Part shown: one piece after another, positions 35,901 through 49,120 of the stretch
How positions within the stretch are numbered: position 1 is the stretch's first letter
Layout: each line of letters begins with the position of its first letter
Source: Chamaecrista fasciculata
Lineage: Eukaryota; Streptophyta; Magnoliopsida; Fabales; Fabaceae
Assembly (NCBI GenBank): GCA_003254925.1
Contig: QANZ01016059.1
Location: 7,346 to 71,345 of the forward strand
Direction of reading: 5' to 3'
Length of the DNA stretch: 64,000 bases
The notes under the pieces: generated by a model
The model's database searches: none
What the model was told of the DNA's origin: nothing
The model's input: only the letters and a program-made list of their open reading frames with translations
Program-made: the position numbers and the translations under genes

Positions 35901-38900
35901 TTGACATTATGACTATGTTGTTCCATAAACAGAGTTGGGAGAAAGGAAATCACATAATGTATTTATTCAAAAGAAGAGTGCACATATATACACAAGAAGA
36001 GGATTCTAAATTAGGAATAATAATCACATAGTTCTAGCTATCTAAGGTTTGATTTCTCAGCCAAAATGAAGTATAATGGGCTACTTCAGTTACTATATAC
36101 AAACTAGAGATGGACTACATATTATGAGTAGCATAGAAATTATAGTGCAACAATTTGAATAGTCTATCTTATATAGTTTCTAAAAACTCCCTCTGCTTGC
36201 CTTCCTTCTCTTACTTTCTCCCCATTTTCAGCACAGTTCTGTCCGGAATGTCTTATAATAGCAATGTCTTATATAGTGGAGACATTGTTTTATAATAGCA
36301 ATGTCTTGAAGTGAAATGTATGCTGTTTTCAGTGAGTGTCTTGTTTTCTTTCAGGTGGAAATTCAACTTAATCTCCAGAAAAGAAGAGGACATGGAGTTC
36401 TATCTGTACTTCGGCCAAAATTCAGTGGTTTGCTGGGTGAAGCCCTAGATATGGGATTAAGATGGAGTGGAGATGTGGTGAGTGCCTAAGCCCAACCTTA
36501 TATCTGTTTCCACCTAAATTTAAGTTGCCTATATTACTTATTGCTATTTTGGGATTAAAATAAAGAAGTCTGTTTAGCATGGACCAGAGTTGATATTGAA
36601 TATTTTAACTCCATTGACTTAGTATGTTTTTCTTCTTCTGTCTGAAAGTCAACTAACACAACAAAAAATTAAGTTATATTTCTTTAGTATTTGCTGCCAA
36701 TAACAACCAATATGATGTTATCTTTGCTACTATCTAAATGCTGACCAGTTCTCAGTTTTTTTTTTTTTTTTTTCTGGCAAGCAAAACTAAAACTACTTAT
36801 GCATTAAGAGAAAGACAAAAAAAATCAACATTGTAGAAAAGCCTTGGTACCACTTTTTGGGTGCTTTTTCATGTTAAAATTTTAGCTTTCAGAAGAACTT
36901 TTTCCTTGAAAAAAAGGCCTCTTTTGCAGAAAAAATAAGGTTGATTGGAATAGGTACTTACTCTTCTAAAAAATATGCGTTCAGTTTATTATATTCTTTT
37001 ATAACTTGATGTTAATCAATCTTAAGCTCATTATTTTTATTTTTTTATATTTATGAAGCCTTACAATTTTGAAATAAATTTGAATAGGGTTACATAATTT
37101 TGCTTTGCACAAATGGAATGTGAATTATGTTTGCGATTGACGCATTGTCTGCTCATGAACTACTTCAGATAACAATTGAAAAAACTGTTTTGGAACAAAA
37201 CTACAGTCGTTATGAACTTCAAGGTGAATATGTGTTGCCTGGCACCAGAGATCATGACCTTATTGGTGAAGAAGGGGGTGGCCTTTTCAAAAGCTTAATG
37301 TCAGGGCATCTTGGTAGTATCATGTCCTCGATGGGGAGGTGGAGAGTGAAGCTTGAAGTTCCTAGAGCTGAGGTTGCAGAGATGCTTCCTCTTGCAAGGC
37401 TTCTTTCTCGAAGTATGGACCCTGCTGTTCATACAAGATCAAAGGTTGTGTTATGTTTTATGTAGTTGATAGTTACATATATACACAATTAACCATCTGA
37501 ATGTGAGTGTAGCTAAGTCGATTAAGATGCTTCGTTGATGATTCTAGTGATCTCACATTTGAGTTGACTGATTCAATAGTCTATCTAAAATGTTTATCTG
37601 GTGCTCTTACATACCATATAAGTTTTTTTTTTCTGGTGTAATAGGTTTTAATATTTATGTGTACCTCAAATTCTGCCATCATTCCCATCAATTGAAAAAG
37701 GTGACGGATATTGGAAGTAAAAATACTAAACCAAGTTAAGTACTGTGTGCTTGGTTTGCTTAGTTTTCTTCTAGATTGAGCTTGAATTAAGTACAAGATG
37801 ATGTCAAGAAGCTTTGATTGTTCAGATTTTCAGAGCCTAAACTATAAAGTAAAATTTGCATGAATGCTTAAGGCTATGAGATAATATTTTAAGGACAAAT
37901 TTAAAGCTCTTCATTAGGTATGATTCATTTTAATATTAAAGCTTGAGGGAAATGAAACCAAGGTGTATCTGTTACTACATGAGCCAAGAACACTCTGATG
38001 CTGAGCTCCTCTGCTGGGGCTATAGCTCGTTTATGCCTATTTTGAAAGATGGCATGACACAATAAAATCTTGATTAGGGGGAGCTATGTGGGATGGGAAA
38101 CTAAATACATAACTTTATAATAAGCTGCTAATTTTTATTTTGTAGTCATAATTTTATCATCCTTTTATATGTAATTCCTATATAGATAATAATATACTAC
38201 TCACTTGTAACTGTCAGGTATATGCACAAGGTGGTTGGTTGTTATCTGCTAAATTTTATTTATGCTTCTTTGTGACATACATGGATACTGATTTTAAGAA
38301 TAATTGTTTTAGGGCTTTTGCAATATCCTTCACCAGAGATGTGTAGTATATCCAAGCGTTAAATATATAGTGAAATATATAGAATGAGAGATTAGAATGT
38401 GTGAAAAACTTTCTTGATTGTTATATATTTCTGAATGTCATAGGGTATTCATAGAAGAGGAGATAGCCTATTCTAGGAAATACAATTGATTCTAAAATCT
38501 CTAACATCTAGGCTAATCTTTAGGGTCAACACTTTAATTCAGATTGATTTACATAATCAAATCTGGTTCACAACACTGAGCTTTTGTGAAAAATAAAATA
38601 CTGATTTTGCATGCTTCTTTGCCATATATGCAGGATCTATTCATTCAAAGTTTGCAGTCTGTAGGATTATACACTGAAAGCCTTGAAGAGACGCTTGAGG
38701 TATTGCCAAGGGTTCATTGTACTGTAACTTCCATGAACTCAATGCTCATGAGTCTGGCAAGAAGTTAATGAGTTTTCTTACAGGCATTGCAGTAGTTTAA
38801 GTCTTTTGGGTCTGTTGTTAATGAATATATATCACTTGCAGATAATAAGGAGGCACCAGGCTCCGTTGGATGATGTTGTTCTTGAAGATTTGAGTCCACT

Positions 38901-41900
38901 TTGGCTATCTGAATTTAAAGGTCGGTGGCATGGTTCACTTGATGCTCATGGTGGAGGAAATGGAGATACCCTGGTAAACTTATTAACTGTTGGCATTTCT
39001 CGGAGTTGGCATGATTATCTGTCTTTGACTTATTCCATTCCATTTCAGGCAGAATTTGACTTGCAAGGTGAGGATTGGGAATGGGGAGACCACAAATTTC
39101 AACGTCTCTCGGCAATTGGTGCTTACAGTAATGATGATGGTTTGCATCTAGAGCAAATTTTTGTCCAGAAGGATGACGCCACTATCCATGCAGATGGGAC
39201 TTTGTTAGGGTCTAAAACCAACGTTCATTTTGCTGTGTTAAATTTTCCTGCTAGTCTTGTCCCAACCCTGGTTCAGGTTATTGAATCTAGATCGACAGAT
39301 GTCATTCACTCTTTGTGTCAATTATTAGCACCAATCAGGGGCATACTGCATATGGAAGGAGATGTTAGAGGAAGTTTAGCAAAACCAGAGTGTGATGTGC
39401 AAGTAAGGCTCCTAGATGGTGCCATAGGTGGAATTGATCTCGGACGAGCGGAAGTTGTTGCATCTTTAACTTCAATCAGTCGATTGCTTTTCAGTGCTAA
39501 ATTTGAACCTATGATCCAGAATGGGCATGTACTTATCCAAGGAAGTATTCCTGTTGCTTTTGAGCAAAATAACATGTCATATGAAGGTTTAGAATTGAAA
39601 AAAAGTGGGGATACTTGTGTTCTAGATATTGTGAAGGAGAAGAATAAAGGGATGATTGATGATGCCATGGACAAGAACGTCTCTAGAGATAGACACTGTG
39701 AAGGTTGGGATACTCAATTAGTAGAAAGCCTTGAAGCTTTACACTGGCAAATTTCAGATGTTGGAGAAATCAGGGTTGATGCTGATATTAAAGACGGGGG
39801 AATGATGTTGTTAACAGCTTTAACTCCTTATGCCAATTGGCTTTATGGGAATGCTGATGTCATGCTTGAGGTGGGAAATGTCAACACAAATTTCTTATAT
39901 TTTGGTTAAACATGAACCTAAAATGTTAGTTTTACATTATTTGTTCTCTCTTTGAAAACAATTATGTATACTCACTTCTCTAAGTCTTGTTCTATGTCCT
40001 GATTTAATAGTGTAGAGGAACGGTTGATCAACCTATGCTGAATGGATATGCATCATTCAACAGAGCATCGATATCTTCACCAGTGCTTCCAAAGCCACTG
40101 ACCAACTTCGGTGGAACTGTATACTTAAAATCAAACAAATTATATATCACCTTATTGGAGAGTAGGTTAAGCAGAAGAGGAAAATTTCTCATGAAAGGGA
40201 ACCTTCCCCTTAGAACCAGCGAACCAGCTCATGATGACATGATTGAGTTGAAGTGTGAAGTTATTCAAGTACAGACAAAAAATATTAGGTTGCTTTCTTA
40301 ACTTCTTTTAACTTTTGCCTGAAGAGTTATTAATTTGTGTATTGACTTATTCACAATAAGGCTAAAAATGGGACTCATCATTGAATTAATAAAGAAACCG
40401 GTTCATGTTTTTCCGATATAACTGTGATTGAACCATAGTTGAATAAGTGATAGTTCACTTGTCCACTTTGTTTACTTTAACTTAGCTTGAAATATTATTG
40501 ACATGATTTCATAAACTGTAGTTCTCCTTTAATATTTTTATCTCATGGCACTGTCTCTCTCTTCTTATTCTGAACATGAATGTCTTTAAAATGCACTTCC
40601 TTCTTTTGTCAGTGGTCAGGTTGACTCTCAGATGCAAATAACAGGTTCGATACTGCAACCAAACTTATCTGGGAACATTCAAATTAGTAAAGGAGTGGCA
40701 AGTCTGCCTCTTGATTGGAGTGGTGGTACTGCTTCTAATAGATTGCCATCAAAGCAGTCCATGCTTCCTAATAATGGGGTCAGACACGCTGTTTCAAGAT
40801 ATGTTTCGCGATATTTCAGCTCAGATCATGCTGCCTCAAGGAACAAAATTTCTCAATTCCCTGGTAATAATTTAAATTTCCACCATCCAATTATGGGAGT
40901 GTGCATTAACTATGGTCTTTTGGGTTGTCTTGCTCAATTATAGTTGTACATATTCAAATAATCTTTGCATAATGGTTGTACATATTCAATTATTTAAGCA
41001 TGTATTCTTGTTATTCCTTTGTATTTTCAACATGTTTGTAGTTTGATCATCCGTTTATGTATCCTTGCCCTTTACTAATCAAGTTTTTTTCCCCCACCAA
41101 TTCTGTTTATTACAACTAACTGGAATGCTATGGGAAGGAAAGGTCCCTTGCATGCCTTAAGGCTACAATATATGTAAATTTGCTATTTTTCAGTGGATAG
41201 TATATGTTTATTAATCTTATTCTTGTATTGATTGGAGGTTCTCCCTTTTTTTCCTTTATGGTGAATCTTCGTTGTATCAAATTGTAACTTGGAAATACAT
41301 AAAGGTAGGAAGTTAAGCTAGCGTCATTATTTGCTTATTTCCCCGCCAAGAAATTATGGTTGTCAAAGTTACCTTCTCAAAGTCAAGATCATGGAAGTTA
41401 CCTTCTTGATTGTAGCATGTAGTTAATCACAAACCTAAGGAAGGAGACACAGTTATTTGGTTGCTTGCTTTTCTGCAATTATCCATGTTGTTGACTATTT
41501 CACTGATTTTAGTTTTATTGTATAAAGTGGCTGTTTCCCTGAATAACATGGTCTTTAAAATAATAATAATGGCAGTTATGTCAGCTCAAGTTGAGAAGGA
41601 CATGGAGCAAGTACAGATTAAACCAAATGTGAACATACGCCTTAGTGACTTGAAACTTGTATTAGGACCAAACTTGAGGATTACTTATCCTTTGATTCTC
41701 GACTTTGCTGTTAATGGAGAGCTTGAGCTGAATGGTCTAGCCCATCCAAAATGGATAAAACCTAAAGGCGTTCTGGCGTTTGAGAATGGTGAAGTTGGTC
41801 TGGGAGCCACACAGGTTTGTCTAATGCTTTTTTTCTTAACTTCTGCTGACTGTACACTAAGCTTTCATTAAGGCTACTTATGGCTTGTGATTTCCTGCGC

Positions 41901-43265
41901 TCGTTTTATGCTGGTCTCATGCATTTTTTTAATTGTAGGTGAGGTTAAAGCGAGGGCATATAAACACTGCTAAATTTGAGCCTGAATTTGGACTAGATCC
42001 ATTACTAGATTTAGCGCTGGTTGGATCTGAATGGCAATTTAGAATTGAAGGTCGAGCTAGCAATTGGCAAGCACTCTCACCTTCTGAGGTAAAAGATTTT
42101 ATTAAGAAGAAGATTGCTTGTGTAGAGTTCCTTGTTTTCTTCCATGTCTTGAAATTTTTTAACTAGATCTCTACACCCTAGTCTTGTTCAAAATTGCACT
42201 GCAGACAGATTTTTACTGTTAGACATAACACAAATGAACCTATAGGATGATTCTTTGAGGGACCACATTTATAATATAAACGTTTCATCAAGTTATTTCT
42301 AGAAAAAAAAATGAAGCAAGGATGGTCAATTCTGGCAATCATCCTTAGTATGTTATGCTTTGCATTTCTTATCTGTCTGTGAAAGTATAGTGTTGAGTGT
42401 GCAAATTTTAACAGATTGGCTGCGTCCTGTCACAAAATTTGTGAGTTCTATGGATAGCACCTCGTAATTTATAGTGTCGACGGAGTTCCCACAATCAGTT
42501 GTTATTTATGTTTGTGCAGGCTGTCAGGAGGTTTGAAAGTCAGTTGGCTGAAAACATTTTGGAGGGAAACGGTCGGCTCGCATTGGACAAGCTCGCAACT
42601 GCAACTCTTAAAAAATTAATGCCAAGGATTGAAGGGATGTGGGAGTTTGGGCTGGCTAGGTGGAGGGTAGTCTATTCGCCTCAGATCCCCAGTTTGCTTT
42701 CTGTTGATCCCACAGTGGATCCTCTCAAGTTAATTACCACTAATATATCATTTGGTACAGAAGTTGAAGTCCAGCTTGGGAAACGTCTTCAGGTAAAACC
42801 TCACACCTACATGCATTATATTGTTATCAATGTCAAACCTCACACGTAAGGTATTATGATTCCCATATCTTGACCCGAACATGTGTAGTTAATATCAATC
42901 CTCATCTCCAAACATCATCAAAAGAAGTTTAAAATATATTACTTTTTTTAAAAAATATTTTATTTTTATTATTACGGGTAGAATATCTCTTTAAAATATT
43001 CATTGGTATAGATATTTTGATCATTCGTGAATCAAATCCTTTCTCTGCCTTTCACAAACAATAGTATCAACAAAAGATGAAGCCACAGATTCTGCTCTAA
43101 CATTTTACTTGTAAAATATCCCAGGCCACAGTTGTCAGGCAAATGAAAGAGTCAGAGATGGCAATGCAGTGGACCTTGAGCTATCAGCTTACAGATCGAT
43201 TGCGAATCCTCGTACAATCTGTTCCAACCACGCGTGTTCTTTTTGAATATTCTGCTATATCTTAG
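26958..43265 (+). CDS. TIC236: TIC236, chloroplast inner-envelope TamB-like translocon protein, 2148 aa
   Basis: Twenty-three coding exons join in frame to 2148 residues (Arabidopsis TIC236 is about 2166): 26958-28858, 29493-29691, 29789-29848, 30839-30943, 31234-31374, 31684-31746, 32525-32755, 32855-32938, 33988-34145, 34303-34825, 35565-35735, 35826-35885, 36355-36477, 37169-37444, 38634-38699, 38842-38973, 39049-39870, 40011-40288, 40613-40863, 41576-41814, 41939-42088, 42520-42792, 43125-43265. An in-frame stop 10 bases before the ATG fixes the start. A basic transit peptide precedes one membrane helix (about residues 111-133, GLLLIRATIYTAVISGLCLL); the rest is a long beta-rich intermembrane-space body ending in the DUF490/TamB domain. 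Known role: links TOC75 in the outer envelope with TIC20 at the inner envelope during plastid import; rice SSG4 and Arabidopsis EMB2410 are the same family. Odd: residues after GRASNWQ appear 14 shorter than relatives. The intron after exon 8 holds a dead RTE LINE. Confidence 0.95.
29880..30060. repeat. Possible degraded LTR fragment in a TIC236 intron
   Basis: The segment has the look of a Copia-type LTR piece (runs such as CTAACTAACTAGTAACTATC and TCCTATACACTTACAA). Similar-looking stretches occur in other TIC236 introns at about 35930-36130 and 38335-38570. No termini or duplications could be fixed, so this is a weak call. Confidence 0.3.
33041..33607 (+). pseudogene. 3' fragment of an RTE-clade LINE (dead reverse transcriptase tail)
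   Basis: Lies in the TIC236 intron between exons 8 and 9, in the sense direction. Translated pieces match the C-terminal tail of plant RTE reverse transcriptases: HRIQVGWMKWRKTSE, VPLKLKGKF, then GHTRKDKIRNECIKEKVGVA, LLRWYGHVQRRPIEAP and RRPKKIIGETMQKDL. Stop codons and frame changes lie between the pieces, so it is non-functional. It ends in a short (TTG)n tract (about 33590-33607), the usual RTE 3' tail rather than poly(A). The 5' part of the element is missing. Confidence 0.88.
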
Positions 43266-43709
43266 TTAGTGGCTTTCATATATTATTTGCAGCTTCTTCT
43301 TTTCTTGTACAAAAGTAAAGTGGATGCGGCTGCCAGAAAAATCTAGATTATGATGATGATTCATTCCTTCACATTGAGCTTGCTGATATGTAGATAGAGT
43401 CAATGAATTGGCATCTCATCTCATTTTTTATATGATAAAGTTAAGCTCTGGCCAACAAACAATAATATGTTTTTCTGACTTTGGCTGATTTGGATATTGG
43501 AATGGACTGTTAGTACTTGTAATGAGTTAGTTTTGTCTTGTTGATCTATTTGTTTTCTAGTTACCTGGTTTATTGGGTTTAGGAGGAAAAAGGAGCAAAG
43601 CCCAGAGTAAAAACTTTTAATCATCAGGTGTTTTTACTATCAAGATCTATTAATTTTTTAAATTTGATTATAAATTAGACTCAATATCAAGACAAGTAGC
43701 ATGTAGCTA
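43266..43709 (+). other. 3'UTR of TIC236 and flank
   Basis: Non-coding sequence after the TAG at 43263-43265, likely 3'UTR to about 43600, followed by a short AT-rich flank up to the hAT MITE. Confidence 0.45.
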
Positions 43710-43717
43710 CATAGAAA

Positions 43718-44291
43718 TAGTGTCAAAACGGGCCGGCCCAAGCCCACTATGGGTCACTTTTTAAACGGGCCGGCCCGTTTATAAACGAGCTCCATTTTGG
43801 ATTCCAAGTCCACCCGTGCGTGGCCCGTGGCCAACACTTTTTTAAAAAAAAATTAAAATTAAAATATATTAAAATAATAATAATATAATGTAAAATAAAT
43901 AAAAATACAATCAAATTTGTAAATTAATAAAAATATTTATTTATATATTAATTGTTATTACATAATTATTTAATTATATAATTAAATAAAATATATAGAA
44001 AATTATTTTTTATTTTAAAAATTAATTTATCTTTTGAAAAATTATAATTTTAAAATTAATATGAAAGGATAACATACCAATAATAAAATTTAGATAGAAA
44101 TATATACAAAACATATATAAAATATCTTTAAAATAATTATATTTATAAAATTTGTAAATTTTTTAAAATTATGCGGGTGGCCTACGGGCCGGCCCGCCCA
44201 CCCCATATAGGCCCGTTTTTAAATGAGCCTATTTTTTATGCCCAAGCCCGCCCATTTAGCTGGCGGGCTTAGGCCCATTTTGACACCTCTA
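43718..44291. mobile_element. hAT-type MITE with GGGCCGGCCC-rich ends, exact 8-bp duplication
   Basis: A 574-bp element: left end TAGTGTCAAAACGGGCC, right end GGCCCATTTTGACACCTCTA. It is flanked by the exact 8-bp repeat CATAGAAA (43710-43717 and 44292-44299). GC-rich terminal blocks with repeated GGGCCGGCCC enclose a very AT-rich core. The left terminus lacks about 3 bases compared with the right (TAGTGTC against TAGAGGTGTC). Non-coding. It sits about 450 bases beyond the TIC236 stop codon. Confidence 0.88.
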
Positions 44292-44299
44292 CATAGAAA

Positions 44300-44600
44300 T
44301 TACATTGTTATTGATAGAATTCTTGCCTCGCTCTAAGTCCCCGGTTCCTGCAAGGGTTAACCTAGTCATGGGGGAGGCCTCCCATGAGGAGACTCCGACG
44401 CCCAAGTCAGTGAAGTATAAGAGGATAGGAGAATTAAACAAAGATTAGGGTTCTAGTCATACCTCATAGAGAAATATATATAAGACCCTTGAGGGGTATT
44501 GGAGTAATTTCGTCAAGTTTGAGTGATCTCAAAGGTAAAGGGTCGAACCGACCCATAGGGAATAAGGGTTGGTCTGCTTTATCAGTTATTAATTTCAATA
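44300..44600. repeat. Unclassified dispersed-repeat fragment
   Basis: A locally GC-richer block (about 44330-44430) containing GGGGGAGGCCTCCC-like and ACTCCGACGCCCAAGTCAGTG words, of a type I associate with plant LTR retrotransposons. No termini, coding capacity or duplication are seen, so the class is not assigned. Confidence 0.35.
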
Positions 44601-44869
44601 ATATTATTACTTATTATAAATTTGAAAATGACCATAAATTTTTTTTAAAAAAAAAACTTTTTGATATATTTTTTAAATGAACCATGAGTATTCCTTGTTT
44701 ATCTATTTAAAGGTTCTCTTCTTTCACCAAATTTATAATGCAGTCATTTTTAAATCTTTAACTTTAAATTTTTATTCAATTTGGATTAATATTCAATTAA
44801 TTGATACACTGTCCTTTTGACACTACCGAGTAATATCACAGTATAACCAAGTTTTACAGATAAAATGCA

Positions 44870-45240
44870 GGTATTTTTTCTTTTTCCAAATTTTATATCA
44901 ATTTTTAATTTTATTTTCAATATTTAGCTATTATCAATTTTGTCTTTAAAATTTTATATTTTAGTTGATTTTATCTTTTTTTTTTTAACTTCATCTAATA
45001 AATTAATGATAAACTTTATCTTAGTATTCAATATAAATTAAGATTTGAGTATTTTTTTAGTAATTTTATATTAAATATTATTAGTCATATGAAATTTATT
45101 ATTAATTATTGGATAAAAAAGAATAAAAGATAAAATTGATTAAAATATAAAAAAAATTAGATTAAATTGCCAATAAATAAATATTAGAGAGAAAATTAAA
45201 AGTTGATGTGAAGTTTAGAAAGAAAAAATTTGATTTTGCC
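44870..45240. mobile_element. Foldback MITE, family A copy 3 (most degraded)
   Basis: A 371-bp relative of the elements at 11027 and 13293, recognised by its end GATTTTGCC, by the central TTAATGATAAA...AAATTAAGATTTGAG block, and by complementary AAAATTGATTAAAATATAAAA in the right arm. Flanks TAAAATGCA (44861-44869) and TAAAATGTA (45241-45249) form a 9-bp duplication with one mismatch. Confidence 0.68.
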
Positions 45241-45249
45241 TAAAATGTA

Positions 45250-46247
45250 TATATTTTATAATTGGAATTTTAAATCCATCTAATGATTTACCATATATAT
45301 GATTAATGAGTCAACAAATATCTTTTCTTTGCGGACAATTTGAGTCAGCGGTATTACAGTCAGAAATAAGGCAAATAGCGGTAAAATAATAATAATAACA
45401 ATAATGGCTGTCCTAATAAATAAAATATATACGTATTTCTGTCTTTTTTTCTTTATTCTCATTGTTAAAAAGTATTTGATATATTATTGGCCAAAAAAAA
45501 AAAGTATTTGATATTAAAAACGCACGAAATTTTAAGAAGGCTTGGAATTTTCACTCTTTCTTTGTTCTGATTTCCCACCAAAGTACAGTGACGTGCAAGA
45601 GCAAAGCTATTTCCCATTTTTATCCATCTCGATCATTCATTCAGTTTCTCCGCGTTCAGGTCGATCTCAGAAGTTAGGGTTTCATATACTTGATTCGATC
45701 TAACTGGTTCGTTCCGATTCTCAATTCACATACGTCTAGTTCTTGATTGTTATTTCTTTGCCATGAGCGTCTACTTTTCTTAATTACTGTACCTTCTTCA
45801 TGTTTTCTGTATTCTGACTACATATTTGATTCGCTAATCGTAGCTGATGAAAATTTAATTAACTTGGATAGGATTTGCTGGTATTGGTTTCGGCTGAACA
45901 ATATTCTAGATCGTTGTGTCAGTGCTGTTTTTCTTCTTTTACTCTATTTGAAAGAAGAAAAGAATTCTTAACGAATTTTTAGTGATAGAAATATAAATTT
46001 ATGGTTCTCTAATCGGTGAAGTTCTCGAAAGGGCGTAAAGAAAGAAAATCACGGAGAATTCTGTTCGAAGATTTTTGTATATAATTTTAATTTCTTAATC
46101 TCTTTATTAGATTACATTGTTTTTATTAGTTGAGGAGTGAATGTTTTTGAGGCATGTTGACTGATTTATTATTTGTATATGTGGGGTTCTCCCACCATTA
46201 TAAAAGAAAGGTAGAAGAAGATTGCTTTGTTTGTCTGAACAAAGTCC
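45250..46247 (+). other. Spacer, promoter and intron-containing 5' leader of CID5/CID6
   Basis: AT-rich spacer to about 45540, then leader-like sequence with an early TTCAGGTCGATCTC stretch (about 45655-45668). The long AT-rich gap before the ATG at 46248 suggests a 5'UTR intron; its exact borders are not fixed. Confidence 0.4.
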
Positions 46248-47791
46248 ATGAAGCCAGGAATGTCGACTTTGAATCCATATGCAGCCTCCTATGTTCCACT
46301 CTCTCAAAGGAAGGCAGAGGATGGAAGTTATGTAACACAGGAAGATTCAAAGAGTCATAATGAGAAAGTACGGGTTCAGACTCCCGACCATACCCCAGTG
46401 GATCTGCGCTTTATTGACTCTAGCACTCATGGTGCAAAAATGTCTGAATCATTTCATGTGAAGAGTCAGACTGCTTCTAGTTCTTACAGTCTATCATCAC
46501 AGAATCTGAGAGAGATGACAGACAAGAAGATGCTGGATGAAGAATCTGAAATGGATTTGGAATATCTTAGAGTAACATTTCCTGGTATATCTGATCAGTC
46601 CCTTGCTGATGTCTACATGGTAAACAGGGGTGACCTGGACGCTGCTATTGACATGCTGAACATACTTGAGGTAATGTTTTAGTCATTAGCTTTGGACTTG
46701 AACATTTCTTATTCATTCCATTGATAACAAAACTGCTTTTGCTTCTTCTTCCAATTCATTAGGTAACGAAAAATTTCCATCTCTGCACATCTATATTTGT
46801 GGTTGTACACCTAAATCCTGAAATTGTGATATTCTTGTAAGTGTTTGAAATAACTAATTGATATTCTACTGCTTGCCAGCAAATTGCATCTTTTGCCCCG
46901 TTTGTTTCCATGGATTTTCTCCAGAAGATTGTAATCTGCTGATGACAGTAAACAGAATAAATTTCCATCCTACGTTTGTTTAGCATAAGCAAGTTAACTT
47001 CTTTTCTTTGTTGCTCATAATATTGGCTTGCACAGACCCTTTTTCTGTTCCTTAATACCTTATGTTTTTCCTATGTTTTTTTGCATTGGTTAGTCTTATT
47101 TCTTGGAGGCTCCTATCTATTCTAATGTGTAATTCTGCCCCTTTCATGTGACTGTTGGTGTTTTGTATACTTCTTTGCCTCTTTGTATATTTGTTTCTCC
47201 TTTCTCTCTCTCTTAAATTCTAATATATGATTTGGATTTTGTCTTGAGAGAATGTCAGAGGGCTGTTGAAATATTACATTCCACTGTTTAGAAGCCAACA
47301 AAGAGATTTGTCATCAACATCAAGACTTAACTATCATGTGCTATTAGCTATAACCTATTCACATAATTATTGGTTTCAAATTTTATGAAAATCACCAAAT
47401 TTCCTTTAATTTTTGCCTTTTAGTTTCCAGATACACTGACTGAATCATGGTAATTATCATAGTTTTAGAGGGGGCAGTTTTGTCAACATTATTTAGTAAC
47501 CTATATTAGTAGGTTTATTTGTATTTATAGTTTTTAAAGATTTAAATTATGAAGCTGCAAATCCAATTCTTATGTAGTAAATCTTCCTCTTTTGTATTTA
47601 TTTTCGATGTCACTGTTTTCTGCTTACAGTTTGAAGGTGTTGAGTCTTCTGAAAGTCTTCCAGAGACGCTGGATATTGGTGATGTTTCAGAATTTGGATC
47701 TTCAGCTGATTCTGCTTCATTGAAACTGAAGAATGTAGCAGTCGAACCCAGCACGTCATCTTCCCCTTTGGCTTCTGCCAATGTCTCGTGA
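46248..47791 (+). CDS. CID5: PAM2-CUE protein, CTC-interacting domain protein CID5/CID6 type, 194 aa
   Basis: Two exons, 46248-46670 and 47630-47791, encode 194 residues. Residues 6-18 (STLNPYAASYVPL) are a clear PAM2 motif, which binds the MLLE (CTC) domain of poly(A)-binding protein. Residues about 100-141 form a CUE-like ubiquitin-binding fold (DLEYLRVTFPGISDQSLADVY, then LDAAIDMLNILE); the typical MFP is replaced by TFPG. The C-terminal 50 residues are serine-rich and acidic. Known relatives: Arabidopsis CID5 (IPD1) and CID6. Whether this is CID5 or CID6 cannot be settled here; the neighbouring DnaJ and SPOC genes favour CID6 by synteny. Confidence 0.88.
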
Positions 47792-48562
47792 ATTAAACCG
47801 GAAACTGATACTTGATTTGGTGGATGTGGATAAAGAGTGTAAGAATAGGGGAACCTATTCAAGTTGGGAACATCTCACATACATGGTTCGGTTTTATAGT
47901 TAGTAATTTTGTATAGTTCTCGGCTGCATCTTGTTTAGCTTTTGTTCCGAAATGCTTTATTTGATGGAATGCTTGTTTTGTGCCTTGTGCAAATGCAATT
48001 CTGCAGCTTTCAGAAACAGAGGGTATGTTTGTTCGGTGGAATCTGGAATTCAATGAAGGCTGGTTAACTGTCTGTTGTCTGTACATTTTACAGTGGTGAA
48101 CTATTTTAAATCCTATGCAACATATATGATACGAGTAGCCACATTTTCATTCATATTCTTTGTTACCATTTTCTGCTCAAAGGATGGTAATTCGATTATA
48201 GAGCGCTGAGAGAGAGTGAGAGAGAGCATAATGAAAAATTATCATCACGTATATATTCCCAGACAATAATAATACCCTTAAGCTCCTTCCTGCTGGAGGT
48301 AATATTTTAGTTCTAAACCCCCACAACAAAATAAAATTGCAGAACAAGCCTGAGTAAAGCCACACACTGAATTACGCTAGAACAGAAATGGCTGAGAAAA
48401 ACCATTCCTACAATTTCATGTTTTCCAAGTAAGTCAATGAGCAGTAAATAGGACAAATATAAGTGTTTTGCATGCAGTTAGTATTTATTGTTTTGCATGT
48501 TATTTCATCTTATACATCTCATATCAAGAATCAAACTTTATATTATAGTCTAACTCATTCTT

Positions 48563-48593
<31 letters not shown>

Positions 48594-49120
48594 GTCTACT
48601 ATCTATACGTGTATGGATCGCCATAACCGGCCATTAGAAACATGAAAAACAGAGAGCATATAACAGAAAACAGAATATATTCCAACGTGCCGTTCAATCA
48701 CACACCGAAGCAATCCAGATATAATATATTGCCGCAACTATCGCCAATTATTCGTTTTTTTATAATCCAAATTCTGCCATTGACGCGTTCTTGGTCTGCT
48801 CAAAAAATAAGAATTCACTTCAAACTCTGGTAGCATATGTACGCCCATTCAATATTTTTCAGTCTGGTGACCCATTTAGACTCGTCAATTTCCAGATTCT
48901 GCTTTTTTTTTTTTCTTCCTCTAGTGTCGTTTGAGCAATTCTTCTGCGTTACAATTTTCAATTTTCATGATATTTCATCTTCAAAGGAAGTATCTATTTG
49001 TGATTTTTAATAGAGGAGAGGGTTTGATTTTATAATCCGGGTGTCTGAGAAAGGGGTTTAAAGTTGAAGACTCCGTGTTTTTACTGATTTCGCTAGTCAG
49101 AGTTTCGATTCCGAAAATAG
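47792..49120. other. Spacer between CID and DnaJ genes with (TA)n microsatellite
   Basis: The 3'UTR of the CID gene probably ends near 48100. A (TA)n simple repeat lies at 48562-48589. The 5' leader of the DnaJ gene occupies about 48900-49120. No other gene is seen. Confidence 0.5.
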
